Shown in pieces: positions 41,228 to 50,721 of a DNA stretch of 64,000 nucleotides. The notes beneath the pieces were generated by a model. The model ran no database searches. It saw nothing but the letters and a program-made list of their open reading frames with translations, and had not been told where the DNA came from. A program made the translations under genes and the position numbers. The DNA is from WVXP01 sp964348095 (lineage in GTDB: Bacteria; Desulfobacterota; BSN033; WVXP01), in contig CAYGBK010000005.1 of NCBI GenBank assembly GCA_964348095.1, forward strand, positions 1 to 64,000. Reading direction: 5' to 3'. The first letter of the stretch is position 1. The number at the start of each line of letters is the position of its first letter.

Positions 41228-42994
41228 TTGGAAGAGTTAACGAACAACGGCGCATTCGGCAAGGCCAAGAGTTATACCCTAGACTACAAGTCGCTGGGCA
41301 CCCTGCTGGTCGAGAATCGAGTGGTTAGCGAGAAACAGCTGGAGAGGGCCCTCCAAAGGCAGCGGAACCGAGGGGGACTCCTCGGAGACATTTTGATCGA
41401 CATGGGCTTTGCCTCCGAGAAAGCGGTCCTCGACGCCCTGGCAAAGCAGCTCAATATCGACCATGTCTCTCCGGAGTCTGTCACCCATATCGATTCCGAA
41501 CTGATTAGAATGATTCCCGAGAGAGTGGCGAGACAGTATATGGTTGTCCCTCTGGTTGCCCATGACAATGTGATCGACGTGGCCATGGCTAACCCATTCG
41601 ATATCATTGCAATTGACGATTTAAGGGCCCTTACCCAGCACCGGATCAATACGGCGATAATTTCCAAGGAGGGAGCAAAGGTTCTTATCGAGAGGTTCTA
41701 TTCAGCCGGTGGCCAGGAAGAAAGCCTTGAGAAGGTCTTGCAGGACGTCTCTGAGACGCATGTTGAGTTGAAAAGGGATTCAGAGGTCGACAAAGACGTC
41801 GCCCTAGAACGTCTCAAGGAACAAAGCGAAGCGGCCCCCATTGTCAGGCTTGTGGATTACATCATTGCCAACGCGATCAATGAACGGGCGAGCGACATTC
41901 ACGTGGAACCGCAGGAGAATAGACTCAATATCCGGTATCGGGTTGATGGAATTCTTCACGATATAATCTCTCCAGCAAAAGAACTCCAGATGGCCATTGT
42001 GTCACGGATCAAGATCATGGCCAACATGGATATCGCTGAGAGGCGATTGCCTCAGGATGGCCGTTTCACTATTCGAATTCGGCACCGGGAGGTCGACCTG
42101 AGGGTCTCCACCCTTCCCACGATCTTCGGCGAAAAGGTGGTCATGCGTCTTCTCGAGAAGGGAGCTCTCGCGCTGGATTTGGAGAGACTCGGGTTTGATG
42201 AAAGGAACCTTGAGGTTTTCAAAAGACATATCACTCGGCCTCACGGGATAATTCTTTTGACTGGCCCCACTGGGAGCGGGAAAACCACAACACTCTATTC
42301 GGCCCTATCAGCTATTAAATCCCCAGAGATCAATATTGTGACCGTCGAGGATCCCGTGGAGTATCAGATTAAGGGTGTCTATCAGGTCCAGGCCAATTCA
42401 AAGATCGGTCTGACCTTTGCGAATGGCCTGCGGCACATTCTCCGTCAGGACCCAGACATCATCATGATCGGTGAAATTCGAGATCTGGAAACCGCCGAGA
42501 TGGGCATTCGGTCTGCCTTGACTGGGCACCTTGTTTTCAGCACCCTTCACACCAATGACTCTTCTGGAACCATCACACGGCTAATCAATATGGGTATTGA
42601 GCCTTTTCTTGTTTCGTCTTCTCTTAATCTGGCTGTGGCCCAAAGGCTGGTGAGAAGAATCTGCCCCGATTGCAAGGAGTCCTATCGGGCCAATAAGGTA
42701 ATGCTGTCGAGCCTGGGGTTACAGAAGCAGGAAAACATTCGGTTCTATCGGGGAAAGGGATGCGCCACGTGCAAAGGGACTGGTTACTACGGTCGTACCG
42801 CCCTTTGTGAGATGCTAGAGATGAAACAATCGATCCGAAATCTTGTGCTCAATGGGTGCGATAGCGAGAGTCTAAAACAGAAAGCCATTGAGATAGGAGG
42901 GATGACCACCCTCAGGCAAAATGGTATCAAAAAGGTTCTTGAAGGAGTCACATCGATCGAAGAGGTGATGAGAGCCACCATGGAGGATATGTGA
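41228..42994 (+). CDS. pilB: Pilus assembly ATPase, PilB/GspE/MshE type
   Basis: 588 residues, TTG start behind GAGAGG. N-terminal MshEN-like domain about 20-165 with two 24-residue motifs (SLGTLLVENRVVSEKQLERAL and LLGDILIDMGFASEKAVLDAL), then N2 (AAPIVRLVDYIIANAI; DIHVEPQ), Walker A GPTGSGKTTT, Asp box TVEDPVEYQ, Walker B DPDIIMIGEIRD, His box TGHLVFSTLHTND, and a four-cysteine zinc site (CPDC/CATC). It powers pilin polymerisation. The arginine that opens the c-di-GMP-binding motif is Ser in motif 1 and Leu in motif 2. Confidence 0.95.
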   Translation: MEELTNNGAFGKAKSYTLDYKSLGTLLVENRVVSEKQLERALQRQRNRGGLLGDILIDMGFASEKAVLDALAKQLNIDHVSPESVTHIDSELIRMIPERVARQYMVVPLVAHDNVIDVAMANPFDIIAIDDLRALTQHRINTAIISKEGAKVLIERFYSAGGQEESLEKVLQDVSETHVELKRDSEVDKDVALERLKEQSEAAPIVRLVDYIIANAINERASDIHVEPQENRLNIRYRVDGILHDIISPAKELQMAIVSRIKIMANMDIAERRLPQDGRFTIRIRHREVDLRVSTLPTIFGEKVVMRLLEKGALALDLERLGFDERNLEVFKRHITRPHGIILLTGPTGSGKTTTLYSALSAIKSPEINIVTVEDPVEYQIKGVYQVQANSKIGLTFANGLRHILRQDPDIIMIGEIRDLETAEMGIRSALTGHLVFSTLHTNDSSGTITRLINMGIEPFLVSSSLNLAVAQRLVRRICPDCKESYRANKVMLSSLGLQKQENIRFYRGKGCATCKGTGYYGRTALCEMLEMKQSIRNLVLNGCDSESLKQKAIEIGGMTTLRQNGIKKVLEGVTSIEEVMRATMEDM

Positions 42995-43039
42995 GGTGGC
43001 GAGAGCTCTGTATAGGAACACTTTCCACCTGAGATCGCC

Positions 43040-44269
43040 ATGCCAATCTTTGCGTACACAGCCAAACAACAGAGCGGTGAGAACCTAAGAGGATACGTCG
43101 AAGCAGACGATGAGAATCATTTGATGGAGGTACTCCATCAACGCAACCTCATTGCCCTCAGCTTCCGGGAAGAGAAGGCTGAAAAACCTTCAAAAGAGAA
43201 GGTATCTCTCGATATCAGTCTTCTTAAACCGAGAATCAAACTTGACGAGGTACTCCTTTTCTCGAATCAGCTGTCCGCCATGGTTGAGGCCGGTCTCCCC
43301 CTGCTCAGATGTCTTCAGAGTTTTAGCAAGGAGATTGAGAATCGGCATTTCAAAAGCATTATCGATGCGGTGAGCGCAGAGGTGGAAGAGGGGAGTACGC
43401 TCCATGATGCGCTTGACAAACATCCAAGAGCCTTTAGTCGCCTCTTCGTCAACATGGTGAGGGCGGGAGAGATCAGTGGACGGCTCGATCAAACTCTCAG
43501 CCAGCTGACGAGTTATCTGGAGAGAATGGCGAATCTGAGAAGGAAGTTGGTCAGCGCCATAAGCTATCCCTCATTCTTGATCATCTTTACCCTTGTGGCG
43601 GTCGTTTTCCTGGTAGTCAAGGTAGTTCCCGTTTTCCAAAAAATATATGGCGGGTTCGGTGCTAATCTCCCCACACCGACGCGGTTATTGTTGGGGGTCA
43701 GTGCAACCACCAGGGAGTATGCCCTGTTTTTCCTACTCGGCGCAGCAGTTGCAGCGATTGTCGGTTTTCTTATACTGCGCAGTGAGCCTGGTCGATATCT
43801 CTTCGACCAGTACAAATTAAAGATCCCTCTTTTTGGAACGCTCCTGAGAAAATACTCGCTGGTCAAATTCACCCGGACCCTGGGAGTTCTGATCAATAGC
43901 GGGGTGCCTATCCTCGAATCCCTGGACCTCGTGGCTGACACCGCTGGGAATAGCTTCATCGAGAGATCGGTCCGGCAATCCTCGATCTCGATCGAACGGG
44001 GGAGCAGTTTCGCAGATTCACTGAGGGAGCGGAAAGAGATCTTCCCTGAGATGGTTGTTCAGATGGCATCGACCGGGGAAGAATCGGGTTCCTTGGACAA
44101 GATGCTTACACGGGTGTCCAATTTCTACGAGCAACAGATTGAGTCGACCATTGCAACCTTGACCACCCTCCTGGAGCCGGTTTTGATCGTGCTCATTGGA
44201 GGCGTGATTGGCTCAATCCTTCTCTCAATTTTCCTTCCAATTTTCAAAATGGGCCGCGCGATTCATTGA
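43040..44269 (+). CDS. pilC: Pilus inner-membrane platform protein PilC/GspF
   Basis: 409 residues: two GspF domains (about 70-190 and 270-395; LLFSNQLSAMVEAGLPLLRCL and KFTRTLGVLINSGVPILESL) with three TM segments near 170, 222 and 380. Interacts with PilB and with PilM/N/O to build the pilus. Its last 26 bases overlap the tail of the convergent histidine kinase. Confidence 0.95.
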   Translation: MPIFAYTAKQQSGENLRGYVEADDENHLMEVLHQRNLIALSFREEKAEKPSKEKVSLDISLLKPRIKLDEVLLFSNQLSAMVEAGLPLLRCLQSFSKEIENRHFKSIIDAVSAEVEEGSTLHDALDKHPRAFSRLFVNMVRAGEISGRLDQTLSQLTSYLERMANLRRKLVSAISYPSFLIIFTLVAVVFLVVKVVPVFQKIYGGFGANLPTPTRLLLGVSATTREYALFFLLGAAVAAIVGFLILRSEPGRYLFDQYKLKIPLFGTLLRKYSLVKFTRTLGVLINSGVPILESLDLVADTAGNSFIERSVRQSSISIERGSSFADSLRERKEIFPEMVVQMASTGEESGSLDKMLTRVSNFYEQQIESTIATLTTLLEPVLIVLIGGVIGSILLSIFLPIFKMGRAIH

Positions 44270-45842
44270 CGGTCTGCTTCATCGATTCTTGAACCGGAAG
44301 CTCCATTCGGAAGGTGATGCCCTCATCTTGATCGGCCTTCGATCGGTTGATCACACTCAGACTCCCCCCGTGGGCCGTCGCTACTTGTTGGGCAATGGCT
44401 AGCCCGAGGCCGGTCCCCTTTTCTTTTGTCGTAAAGAAAGGATCGAACATTCGCTTTGCATCCTCATAAGAGATTGGATCGCCGGTGTTGGAAAAATCGA
44501 TAATAACTGAGCGGGGGAGTGGATCCTTGGTGAACGTATCCTTCTTTCCATCCCTCCCTAGTCTCGTCTCGACGATGATGCGCCCACGTTCAGGTGTTGC
44601 CTCAAAGGCGTTGTTTAGAATATTGAGAATCGCCTGAGCGAGTCGGTTTCTCTCTACCGCCACTTTCGGGAGGTTGGCACGATATCTCTCCACGACGTCA
44701 ATGGGCTTGTCCTGGAAATTGGCTTGAGCGAGGAGAAGAGCGTCGCGGACGATTTCATTGATATCCCCGGTCTCAAATTCAGTTCCCGTAGGATGGGCAA
44801 AACTCAGTAATTCCTCCACGACCCTGTTGAGTCTGTCGATTTCTTTGATGATAATCTCGGTATACTGACGTTTCTGATCATCTTGGGGAAGATCCTCACC
44901 GAGAAGTTGTGTCAAGCCCTTGAGAGAGCCGAGGGGGTTTCTGATTTCGTGCGCCAGACCCGTCACCAGACTCCCTAGTGATGCGAGACGGTTCATCCGT
45001 TCAATCTGGATCTGCACCTCCCTGACCTGATCGAAATCCCCAAAATTCGCCACAACCTCTAAGAGCTTTCCCCGTTCGCTACTTAGGATTGATGAAGTGA
45101 TCTTTTTGGCCTTTTTCTCTCCATCCTGAGTCGCGATCCACGGATTGTCTAATGATGAGGTCTCCCCCTTCTCAATACCCTTCATGATGACATCGATCAG
45201 GTTTCGATTCTTTTTGATTATCGGGAAGATTTCCGTGAAATGGCTTCCCACGGCGTCCCGGTAATCACGGTGAAAAATGATTTCTGCCATGGGATTGAAG
45301 CTCGTGATGATTCCGTCCATATTGATTGTGAATATGGCTCCCACCGAGGTCTCGAGCATGTGCCGATTGACTGAGGAAACCATGCGATTATACGCCTTCA
45401 CCACCTGGCCGATCTCTTCCTGAGAATATAGATCGAGGTTTCCACTGAAGTCGCCTTTTTCCACCAGGTGAAGGCCACGGGCGAGCTTCTTTAAGGCATT
45501 CCGGACTGCGAAGTTCAAAACGATTCCTGAGAAGAAGGCCACGAACCCGCAGATCAAGATAGTCAGGCGCATCTTATTGAGGGCACCCCTGACCTCCTTC
45601 ACCGGTATGGCCTCCTTGAAAGATGGTGGATGGCCTGTTCTTGTCTTTGAAGAGAAGAATCTCTGGAGGGAGTTTTTGAAGGTATAGAATGGATCTGATC
45701 CTGTGGACTTATTCAGTTCGAGTGAACCGACTTCTAAGGCGAAAAACCCCGTAATGATGGCGAGAAGGAAACTGAAGACCTGGATGGCAACCATCATTCG
45801 TATGCCGGTGACTCGTGAAACCTTGTTACCCTTCCTTTTCAT
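44244..45842 (-). CDS. Membrane sensor histidine kinase (HAMP-PAS)
   Basis: 532 residues from ATG 45842. TM1 about 14-36, short periplasmic loop, TM2 about 98-118, HAMP, PAS about 175-295 (VGAIFTINMDGIITSFNPMAEIIF), HisKA with LASLGSLVTGLAHEIRNPLGS, HATPase with FSNTGDPI and GTGLGLA boxes. The N-terminal RMMVAIQVFSFLLAIITGFF-ALEVGSLELNKS is nearly the same as in the kinase at 47342, so the two are paralogues. Third gene of the minus-strand operon behind the sigma-54 promoter at 49087. Confidence 0.9.
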   Translation of the reverse strand: MKRKGNKVSRVTGIRMMVAIQVFSFLLAIITGFFALEVGSLELNKSTGSDPFYTFKNSLQRFFSSKTRTGHPPSFKEAIPVKEVRGALNKMRLTILICGFVAFFSGIVLNFAVRNALKKLARGLHLVEKGDFSGNLDLYSQEEIGQVVKAYNRMVSSVNRHMLETSVGAIFTINMDGIITSFNPMAEIIFHRDYRDAVGSHFTEIFPIIKKNRNLIDVIMKGIEKGETSSLDNPWIATQDGEKKAKKITSSILSSERGKLLEVVANFGDFDQVREVQIQIERMNRLASLGSLVTGLAHEIRNPLGSLKGLTQLLGEDLPQDDQKRQYTEIIIKEIDRLNRVVEELLSFAHPTGTEFETGDINEIVRDALLLAQANFQDKPIDVVERYRANLPKVAVERNRLAQAILNILNNAFEATPERGRIIVETRLGRDGKKDTFTKDPLPRSVIIDFSNTGDPISYEDAKRMFDPFFTTKEKGTGLGLAIAQQVATAHGGSLSVINRSKADQDEGITFRMELPVQESMKQTVNESRGPF

Positions 45843-47349
45843 GGTCCCCACTCTCTAACACACGGTCGAAGGCCTCTACGACAGCAGGATCAAACTGGGT
45901 GTTTCGACACCGGTTCAATTCGGCTCTTGCCTCTTCAAGGCTGAGAGCTTCCCGGTAGGATCGGTCAGAGGTCATGGCATCGAACGTATCTGCCACTGCC
46001 ATGATTCTTGCCCCAAGTTCAATATCCTTCCCTCCAATAGCATCCGGATACCCACGGCCATCAAAACGTTCATGGTGATGCCGGATGATTGCTCTGGCCG
46101 GGTTGAGAAATGGGATCGGGCGAATCATCTGTTCCCCTATCGCAGGATGCTCCTTAATCTTTTCAAATTCCTCAGCTGTCAGCCGGCCGGGCTTGTTGAT
46201 GATCTCATCAGGAATTCCAATCTTGCCAATGTCGTGGAGGGCCCCTGCGCGGTCGATGTTTCCTATTTCTTCCTTATCCAGTCCCAGTTTTTTGGCTATG
46301 GTCACAGAATACCTCTGGACGCTCTGTGAATGGCCGGCTGTATACCGATCTTTCGCATCCAGAGCTAAAGCCAGAGATTTCACGGTTGCGAAATAGCTCT
46401 CTTGGAGTTTGATTCCTTTTATCTGATTATTGATTGCCACGGCGGCCGTATCAGCGATAAAATCGAGGTTCCTAAGATCGAGAGCCGTGTAGGGTTGACC
46501 ATCGAATCGATTCGTCACGTTGATGATACCCAGAGGATTCATCTGGCTCTTCAATGGTGCCTGCATCAAGGGAAAGCTGATAAATGCCTTATACTTAGAA
46601 TACTGTTCAGCTTCAGGTTTAATGCTCGAAATATCGTCGATCTTCATCGCCCTCTGGGTTTCGAGGACTCTCCCTGCGATCGCATCGCCTTTCCGAACGC
46701 GGGCCTCGCGAACAATCTCCTCTGTCAGGCCGACAGCCGATGAGATTGTAAGGTACTCCCCTGCCTCATCGAGAAGCATGATCGATACCCGTTCGCTCAC
46801 CATGAAATCAGCAACGAACTCGACTATCGAATTGAGGACAGCAGAGAGGCTATCGAGAGAGTTGAGTTGGTTGGCAAATCGGTAGACGTCCCGTAGGGTT
46901 CGAGTCTGGTCTTGAACGCGGATTTCAAGATTCTCCTTTTCAACCCTCACCCTGTCGGTTAGTTCTTTCTTCTCGAGGGCTCGTTTCACGGTGTTGAGAA
47001 GGGTCTCCTTGTCAAAGGGTTTGATAATATAGTCGTAGGCTCCGGCTTTGATGCACGACTGAGCGGTATCGAGTGAGGGTGCTCCTGTGATCATGATGAC
47101 AGGAGTATCATGTTTCTGCATCTCTTTGATCTTTTGGAGGAGTTCGACACCGTCCATCTCCTCCATCCGTATGTCAGAAATGACCGTATCAAACGCATGG
47201 GATCCGAACTTTTCAAGAGCCTCGGAGGCTTTCCCAACGGCGTTGACCTCGTAGCCTTCCATAGTGAGGCGCTTCTTGATAGTCCGTCGAATTGTTTCTT
47301 CATCGTCGACCACGAGAATCCGCTTCTGGTTCTGGTATTCATCAAGCAT
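45826..47349 (-). CDS. Response regulator with GAF and HD-GYP c-di-GMP phosphodiesterase domains
   Basis: 507 residues from the ATG at 47349, which overlaps the upstream kinase by eight bases. Receiver about 9-125 (VVDDEETIRRTIKK; phospho-Asp in ISDIRMEEMDG), coiled coil, GAF about 165-320 (RVSIMLLDEAGEYLTI), HD-GYP about 330-500. The HD (LHDIGKIGIPDE) and HHERFDGRGYP motifs are intact, so c-di-GMP hydrolysis is expected. The two flanking kinases are the likely phosphodonors. Suggests c-di-GMP control of the pilus machines on both sides. Confidence 0.93.
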   Translation of the reverse strand: MLDEYQNQKRILVVDDEETIRRTIKKRLTMEGYEVNAVGKASEALEKFGSHAFDTVISDIRMEEMDGVELLQKIKEMQKHDTPVIMITGAPSLDTAQSCIKAGAYDYIIKPFDKETLLNTVKRALEKKELTDRVRVEKENLEIRVQDQTRTLRDVYRFANQLNSLDSLSAVLNSIVEFVADFMVSERVSIMLLDEAGEYLTISSAVGLTEEIVREARVRKGDAIAGRVLETQRAMKIDDISSIKPEAEQYSKYKAFISFPLMQAPLKSQMNPLGIINVTNRFDGQPYTALDLRNLDFIADTAAVAINNQIKGIKLQESYFATVKSLALALDAKDRYTAGHSQSVQRYSVTIAKKLGLDKEEIGNIDRAGALHDIGKIGIPDEIINKPGRLTAEEFEKIKEHPAIGEQMIRPIPFLNPARAIIRHHHERFDGRGYPDAIGGKDIELGARIMAVADTFDAMTSDRSYREALSLEEARAELNRCRNTQFDPAVVEAFDRVLESGDHEKEG

Positions 47350-48907
47350 GTTTTGACTCCCCTTCATAGGCAGGCAATTCGACGATCGCTCTGGTATACT
47401 CGCCCTCTTGACTCTCAAATCGCATCTGGCCGCCGTGTTGCTGGATAATGTTATAGCTAATGCTCAGACCGAGGCCAGTTCCTTTCCCTGGCGGTTTGGT
47501 TGTGAAAAACGGCATGCAGACCTTTTCAACATCTCCTTCGGGAATACCGACACCACGATCTGTGAGTTCAAACCGTGCGAATCCTTTTCCACCAATGGTC
47601 ACCCCCTCGGATCGAAGCGTCAGGACCTTGTTCTCGTCCCGGTCTGGATACTTATCGTTCAACGCATGGCGACCGTTCGTCAGGAGATTGATAAGGACCT
47701 GCTCAATCTGATTGTAACTTGCACGGATAGAAGGGAGGTCGCTGTCTATTTCCTTAATAATCTTGATATGGTCCAATTCAATCTGATGTCCTGTCAGGTT
47801 TAGTGAGGACTCGATGGCTTCATTTAGAGAGAATACCGATAACTCTTGGGATCCTTTCTGACGTGAGAAGTTGAGAAGATCTTGAACGATGGTTTTGATT
47901 CGCTGACTGTTGCGCACAATTTCCTGGATCTCATCCTGCTGCTCGTGATTGTCCGTTGGAATCTCTTCCTGGAGGAACTCCGCGTTACTCAATATACCCG
48001 ACAAGGGGTTATTGATTTCATGAGCCACCCCAGCTGCCAACTCCCCCAAGGACGCCATCTTGTCGGCCTGGATGAGCTGCATCTGCATATGTTTCTTTTC
48101 GGTGACGTCTCGAACAACACTAAGATGGCCCAAGCCGCGACCGTCTTCATCCACAAGGCCTGTGGTGACACACCATCCATCGAAGGATGAACCATTTTTC
48201 CGAAGGTAGGTGACTTCTCCCTCCCAACGGCCTTCCGACCCTTGGCCTTGCTGCATATAGGCTAGGAGGCCGGAATCTGGATCAGCCCCAAAAAGGGTCT
48301 GGAAAAATTCACCCACGACCTCGTCCCTAGGGTAGCCAAACATCTTTTCGCTACTTTCACTCCAGAGAGTGATTTTGCCCTCCGTATCTGTAGTCAGAAT
48401 CGCATCGTCTGCTGCGATAAAGACCTTTCGGAGATGTTCCTCGGATTTCTTCAGGGAAACCACCATCTCATTATACGCGCTGACCAGTCGATTGAATTCG
48501 TCCTGCGTAGACATTTCAATGCTTTTGGTGAAGTCCCCTTGGGCCACAGATTGGACACCATCCGTCAGTTTCTTGAGGGGTCGTTCGATCGTGCGGGAAA
48601 GGACGATGCCAGCAATGCATGCAATCAGTCCTCCCACGATAATCGTAAGACGCATTCTGTTGACGGCCCTGCGAACCTGCCTGACCGTCAACTTTGTTTC
48701 CGCCGGGAGAAGCGTCTTTTTCTCAGACAGATAGAGCTTTTTTTTCAAGGCGTGGATAAAGGTGTAGAAGTAGTTGTCCTTTAAGGATTTGTTCATGTCC
48801 AGTGAGCCAACCTCCAAGGCGAAAAAGCCCGTTATGATGACCAAGAGAAAAGTGAAGACCTGGATGATAACAAACATGCGCATACCCGTGAAGTTTATCT
48901 TTTTCAT
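47342..48907 (-). CDS. Membrane sensor histidine kinase (HAMP-PAS), first gene of HD-GYP operon
   Basis: 521 residues from ATG 48907 (GAGGAG lies about 13 bases upstream, rather far). TM1 about 9-30, TM2 about 92-113, HAMP, PAS with PAC (KVFIAADDAILTTDTEGKIT; WEGEVTYLRKNGSSFDGW), HisKA LASLGELAAGVAHEINNPLSG, HATPase DRGVGIPEG and GTGLGLS. Shares its membrane sensor with the kinase at 44244 but has a different PAS sequence. Paired with the HD-GYP regulator. Confidence 0.9.
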   Translation of the reverse strand: MKKINFTGMRMFVIIQVFTFLLVIITGFFALEVGSLDMNKSLKDNYFYTFIHALKKKLYLSEKKTLLPAETKLTVRQVRRAVNRMRLTIIVGGLIACIAGIVLSRTIERPLKKLTDGVQSVAQGDFTKSIEMSTQDEFNRLVSAYNEMVVSLKKSEEHLRKVFIAADDAILTTDTEGKITLWSESSEKMFGYPRDEVVGEFFQTLFGADPDSGLLAYMQQGQGSEGRWEGEVTYLRKNGSSFDGWCVTTGLVDEDGRGLGHLSVVRDVTEKKHMQMQLIQADKMASLGELAAGVAHEINNPLSGILSNAEFLQEEIPTDNHEQQDEIQEIVRNSQRIKTIVQDLLNFSRQKGSQELSVFSLNEAIESSLNLTGHQIELDHIKIIKEIDSDLPSIRASYNQIEQVLINLLTNGRHALNDKYPDRDENKVLTLRSEGVTIGGKGFARFELTDRGVGIPEGDVEKVCMPFFTTKPPGKGTGLGLSISYNIIQQHGGQMRFESQEGEYTRAIVELPAYEGESKHA

Positions 48908-49086
48908 GGCCTGGGCTTTTCTCCTCAGCAAAAATCCTGTCAAATGATATGACCAACAGGTCGCCATGTCAATTCATCATCGAGAAGGGACCTAACCAAC
49001 TGACCCAACGTCACGTCTGGTTGTCGGCCTTTGGTGCGTGAAGGAAGATTCTCAAGTTGGGTGAATCTCCGCCAAGTGTTGGTGAT

Positions 49087-49103
49087 TGCAAAATAACTGC
49101 CAA
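49087..49103 (-). promoter_or_regulatory. Sigma-54 (-24/-12) promoter of the kinase/HD-GYP operon
   Basis: On the minus strand the sequence reads TTGGCAGTTATTTTGCA: GG opposite 49100-49101 and GC opposite 49088-49089, spacing 12. It differs from the consensus only at one -24 position. Predicted start near 49077, 170 bases before the kinase ATG, and 90 bases from the divergent sigma-54 activator gene at 49194. Confidence 0.7.
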
Positions 49104-49193
49104 GGTGATAGATTTGTCAGTTTGGTTGTGGGGTTTTTTCTAAGACCCATGGCCAGGTCTCGAAAATCGAAGGCGACATGAGAGAAGAGCCAT

Positions 49194-50582
49194 ATGAGAT
49201 CCTCGAAGATTCTCGTCGTAGAGGATGACGCGAGCATGGGGTTTTTTCTTTGCGAGGCCATGAACAAGGAGGGGTACCACGCTTCACCTGTTCCCAATGG
49301 TGAGGAGGCCCTATCCAGGCTGCGGCGCGAGGATTTCGACCTTGTGATTCTCGATCTCAAACTTCCACGGATGAGTGGAATGGATGTGTTGGCAAATATC
49401 AAACGAACCCATCCGGACACCACCATCATCATGATTACCGCTCATGGTTCACGGCGTGTCGCCCTCGAGGCACTCAGGAAAGGTGCCTATGACTACTTTA
49501 GTAAACCTTTCGACATCAATGAGATGCGCATCGTGATCCGCCGAGCCTTGGAAAAGACTAAATTGCAACGGGAGGTCCAGAGCCTGAAAAATCGGGTGGA
49601 AGGGAAAGTGGGATTGCGAAATATTATCGGCAAGAGCAAGGCTGTTCATGAGGTCTTCGAAATTGTTGAGACCGTTGTGGATAACGATGTAACGGTTCTG
49701 ATTACTGGAGAGAGTGGGACAGGAAAAGAACTGATTGCAGAAGCGATTCACTATAACAGCCCGAGGCGGGCACACCCTATGGTGAAGCTCAATTGTGCGG
49801 CCATTCCTGAGACCCTTTTGGAAAGCGAACTCTTCGGTTATGAGAGAGGGGCTTTTACCGGAGCGACTAAGCGGAAACTCGGTAAGTTTGAAATGGCACA
49901 TGGCGGGACTCTCCTCCTTGACGAGATTGGCGACCTGAGTCTGGCTACACAATCCAAACTTCTCCGGGTCTTACAAGAACAGGAGTTTGAACGGGTGGGA
50001 GGAGTGGAGCCCATCCGGGTTGACGTTCGAATCATAGCCGCAACCAATCGAGATCTGAGACAACGAGTGCAGGAGGGGAAGTTTCGGGAAGACCTCTTTT
50101 TCCGTCTCAAGGTCCTTCCCATCCATATTGCTCCTCTCAGAGAAAGGAGGGAGGACATTCCCCTGCTGGTCGAACACTTCCTGAAGATCTTCCAGACCCG
50201 ATACGAAAAAAGAATTGAAAAGATTTCAGAAGAGGCCATGGATCTCCTGGTCAGCTATTCATGGCCTGGTAACGTGAGAGAATTGGAGAATGCTATTCAG
50301 CGGGCTGTGGTTCTCTCGGGGGACTCGGTCGTTCAGGAGTGGAATCTCCCGCCGGAAATCCAGGGCCGGGAGGAACGGACTTTTGGTGGGACGATTCGTC
50401 TCGACAGTGGTCTATCGCTGGGGGAAAAGGTGGAAAGCCTTACCAGAGAGATGGAAAAACGGTTGATCGTCGAGGCGCTGGATAAGGCGAGTGGAAAACG
50501 GGAGAAAGCAGCCCGATTGCTGAATTTGAGCATTAAAACCCTCTACAATAAGATGAAAAAATACGATCTTCTCGGTCGTTAA
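49194..50582 (+). CDS. NtrC-family sigma-54 response regulator (third)
   Basis: 462 residues: receiver 4-118 (VVEDDASMGF; phospho-Asp in VILDLKLPRM), AAA+ with GESGTGKE and the canonical contact loop GAFTGA (49848-49865), SWPGNVREL, and Fis-type helix-turn-helix (KREKAARLLNLSIKTLYNKMKKY). Divergent from the kinase/HD-GYP operon, whose sigma-54 promoter it may activate, and 400 bases before the pilA promoter. It has no adjacent co-directional kinase. Confidence 0.93.
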   Translation: MRSSKILVVEDDASMGFFLCEAMNKEGYHASPVPNGEEALSRLRREDFDLVILDLKLPRMSGMDVLANIKRTHPDTTIIMITAHGSRRVALEALRKGAYDYFSKPFDINEMRIVIRRALEKTKLQREVQSLKNRVEGKVGLRNIIGKSKAVHEVFEIVETVVDNDVTVLITGESGTGKELIAEAIHYNSPRRAHPMVKLNCAAIPETLLESELFGYERGAFTGATKRKLGKFEMAHGGTLLLDEIGDLSLATQSKLLRVLQEQEFERVGGVEPIRVDVRIIAATNRDLRQRVQEGKFREDLFFRLKVLPIHIAPLRERREDIPLLVEHFLKIFQTRYEKRIEKISEEAMDLLVSYSWPGNVRELENAIQRAVVLSGDSVVQEWNLPPEIQGREERTFGGTIRLDSGLSLGEKVESLTREMEKRLIVEALDKASGKREKAARLLNLSIKTLYNKMKKYDLLGR

Positions 50583-50721
50583 CGAATGTGAAACTCTGCA
50601 GGAATCGGGGTGCAGGGGGCGGCAAAACCAGACCAGGAGCTGCCAGGGATCAGGTAGGTGGTTTCATCGAAAAGAATCACGTGCTGATCTCTGGCCGCTG
50701 TGGATCGTCGATCAGAAGACC

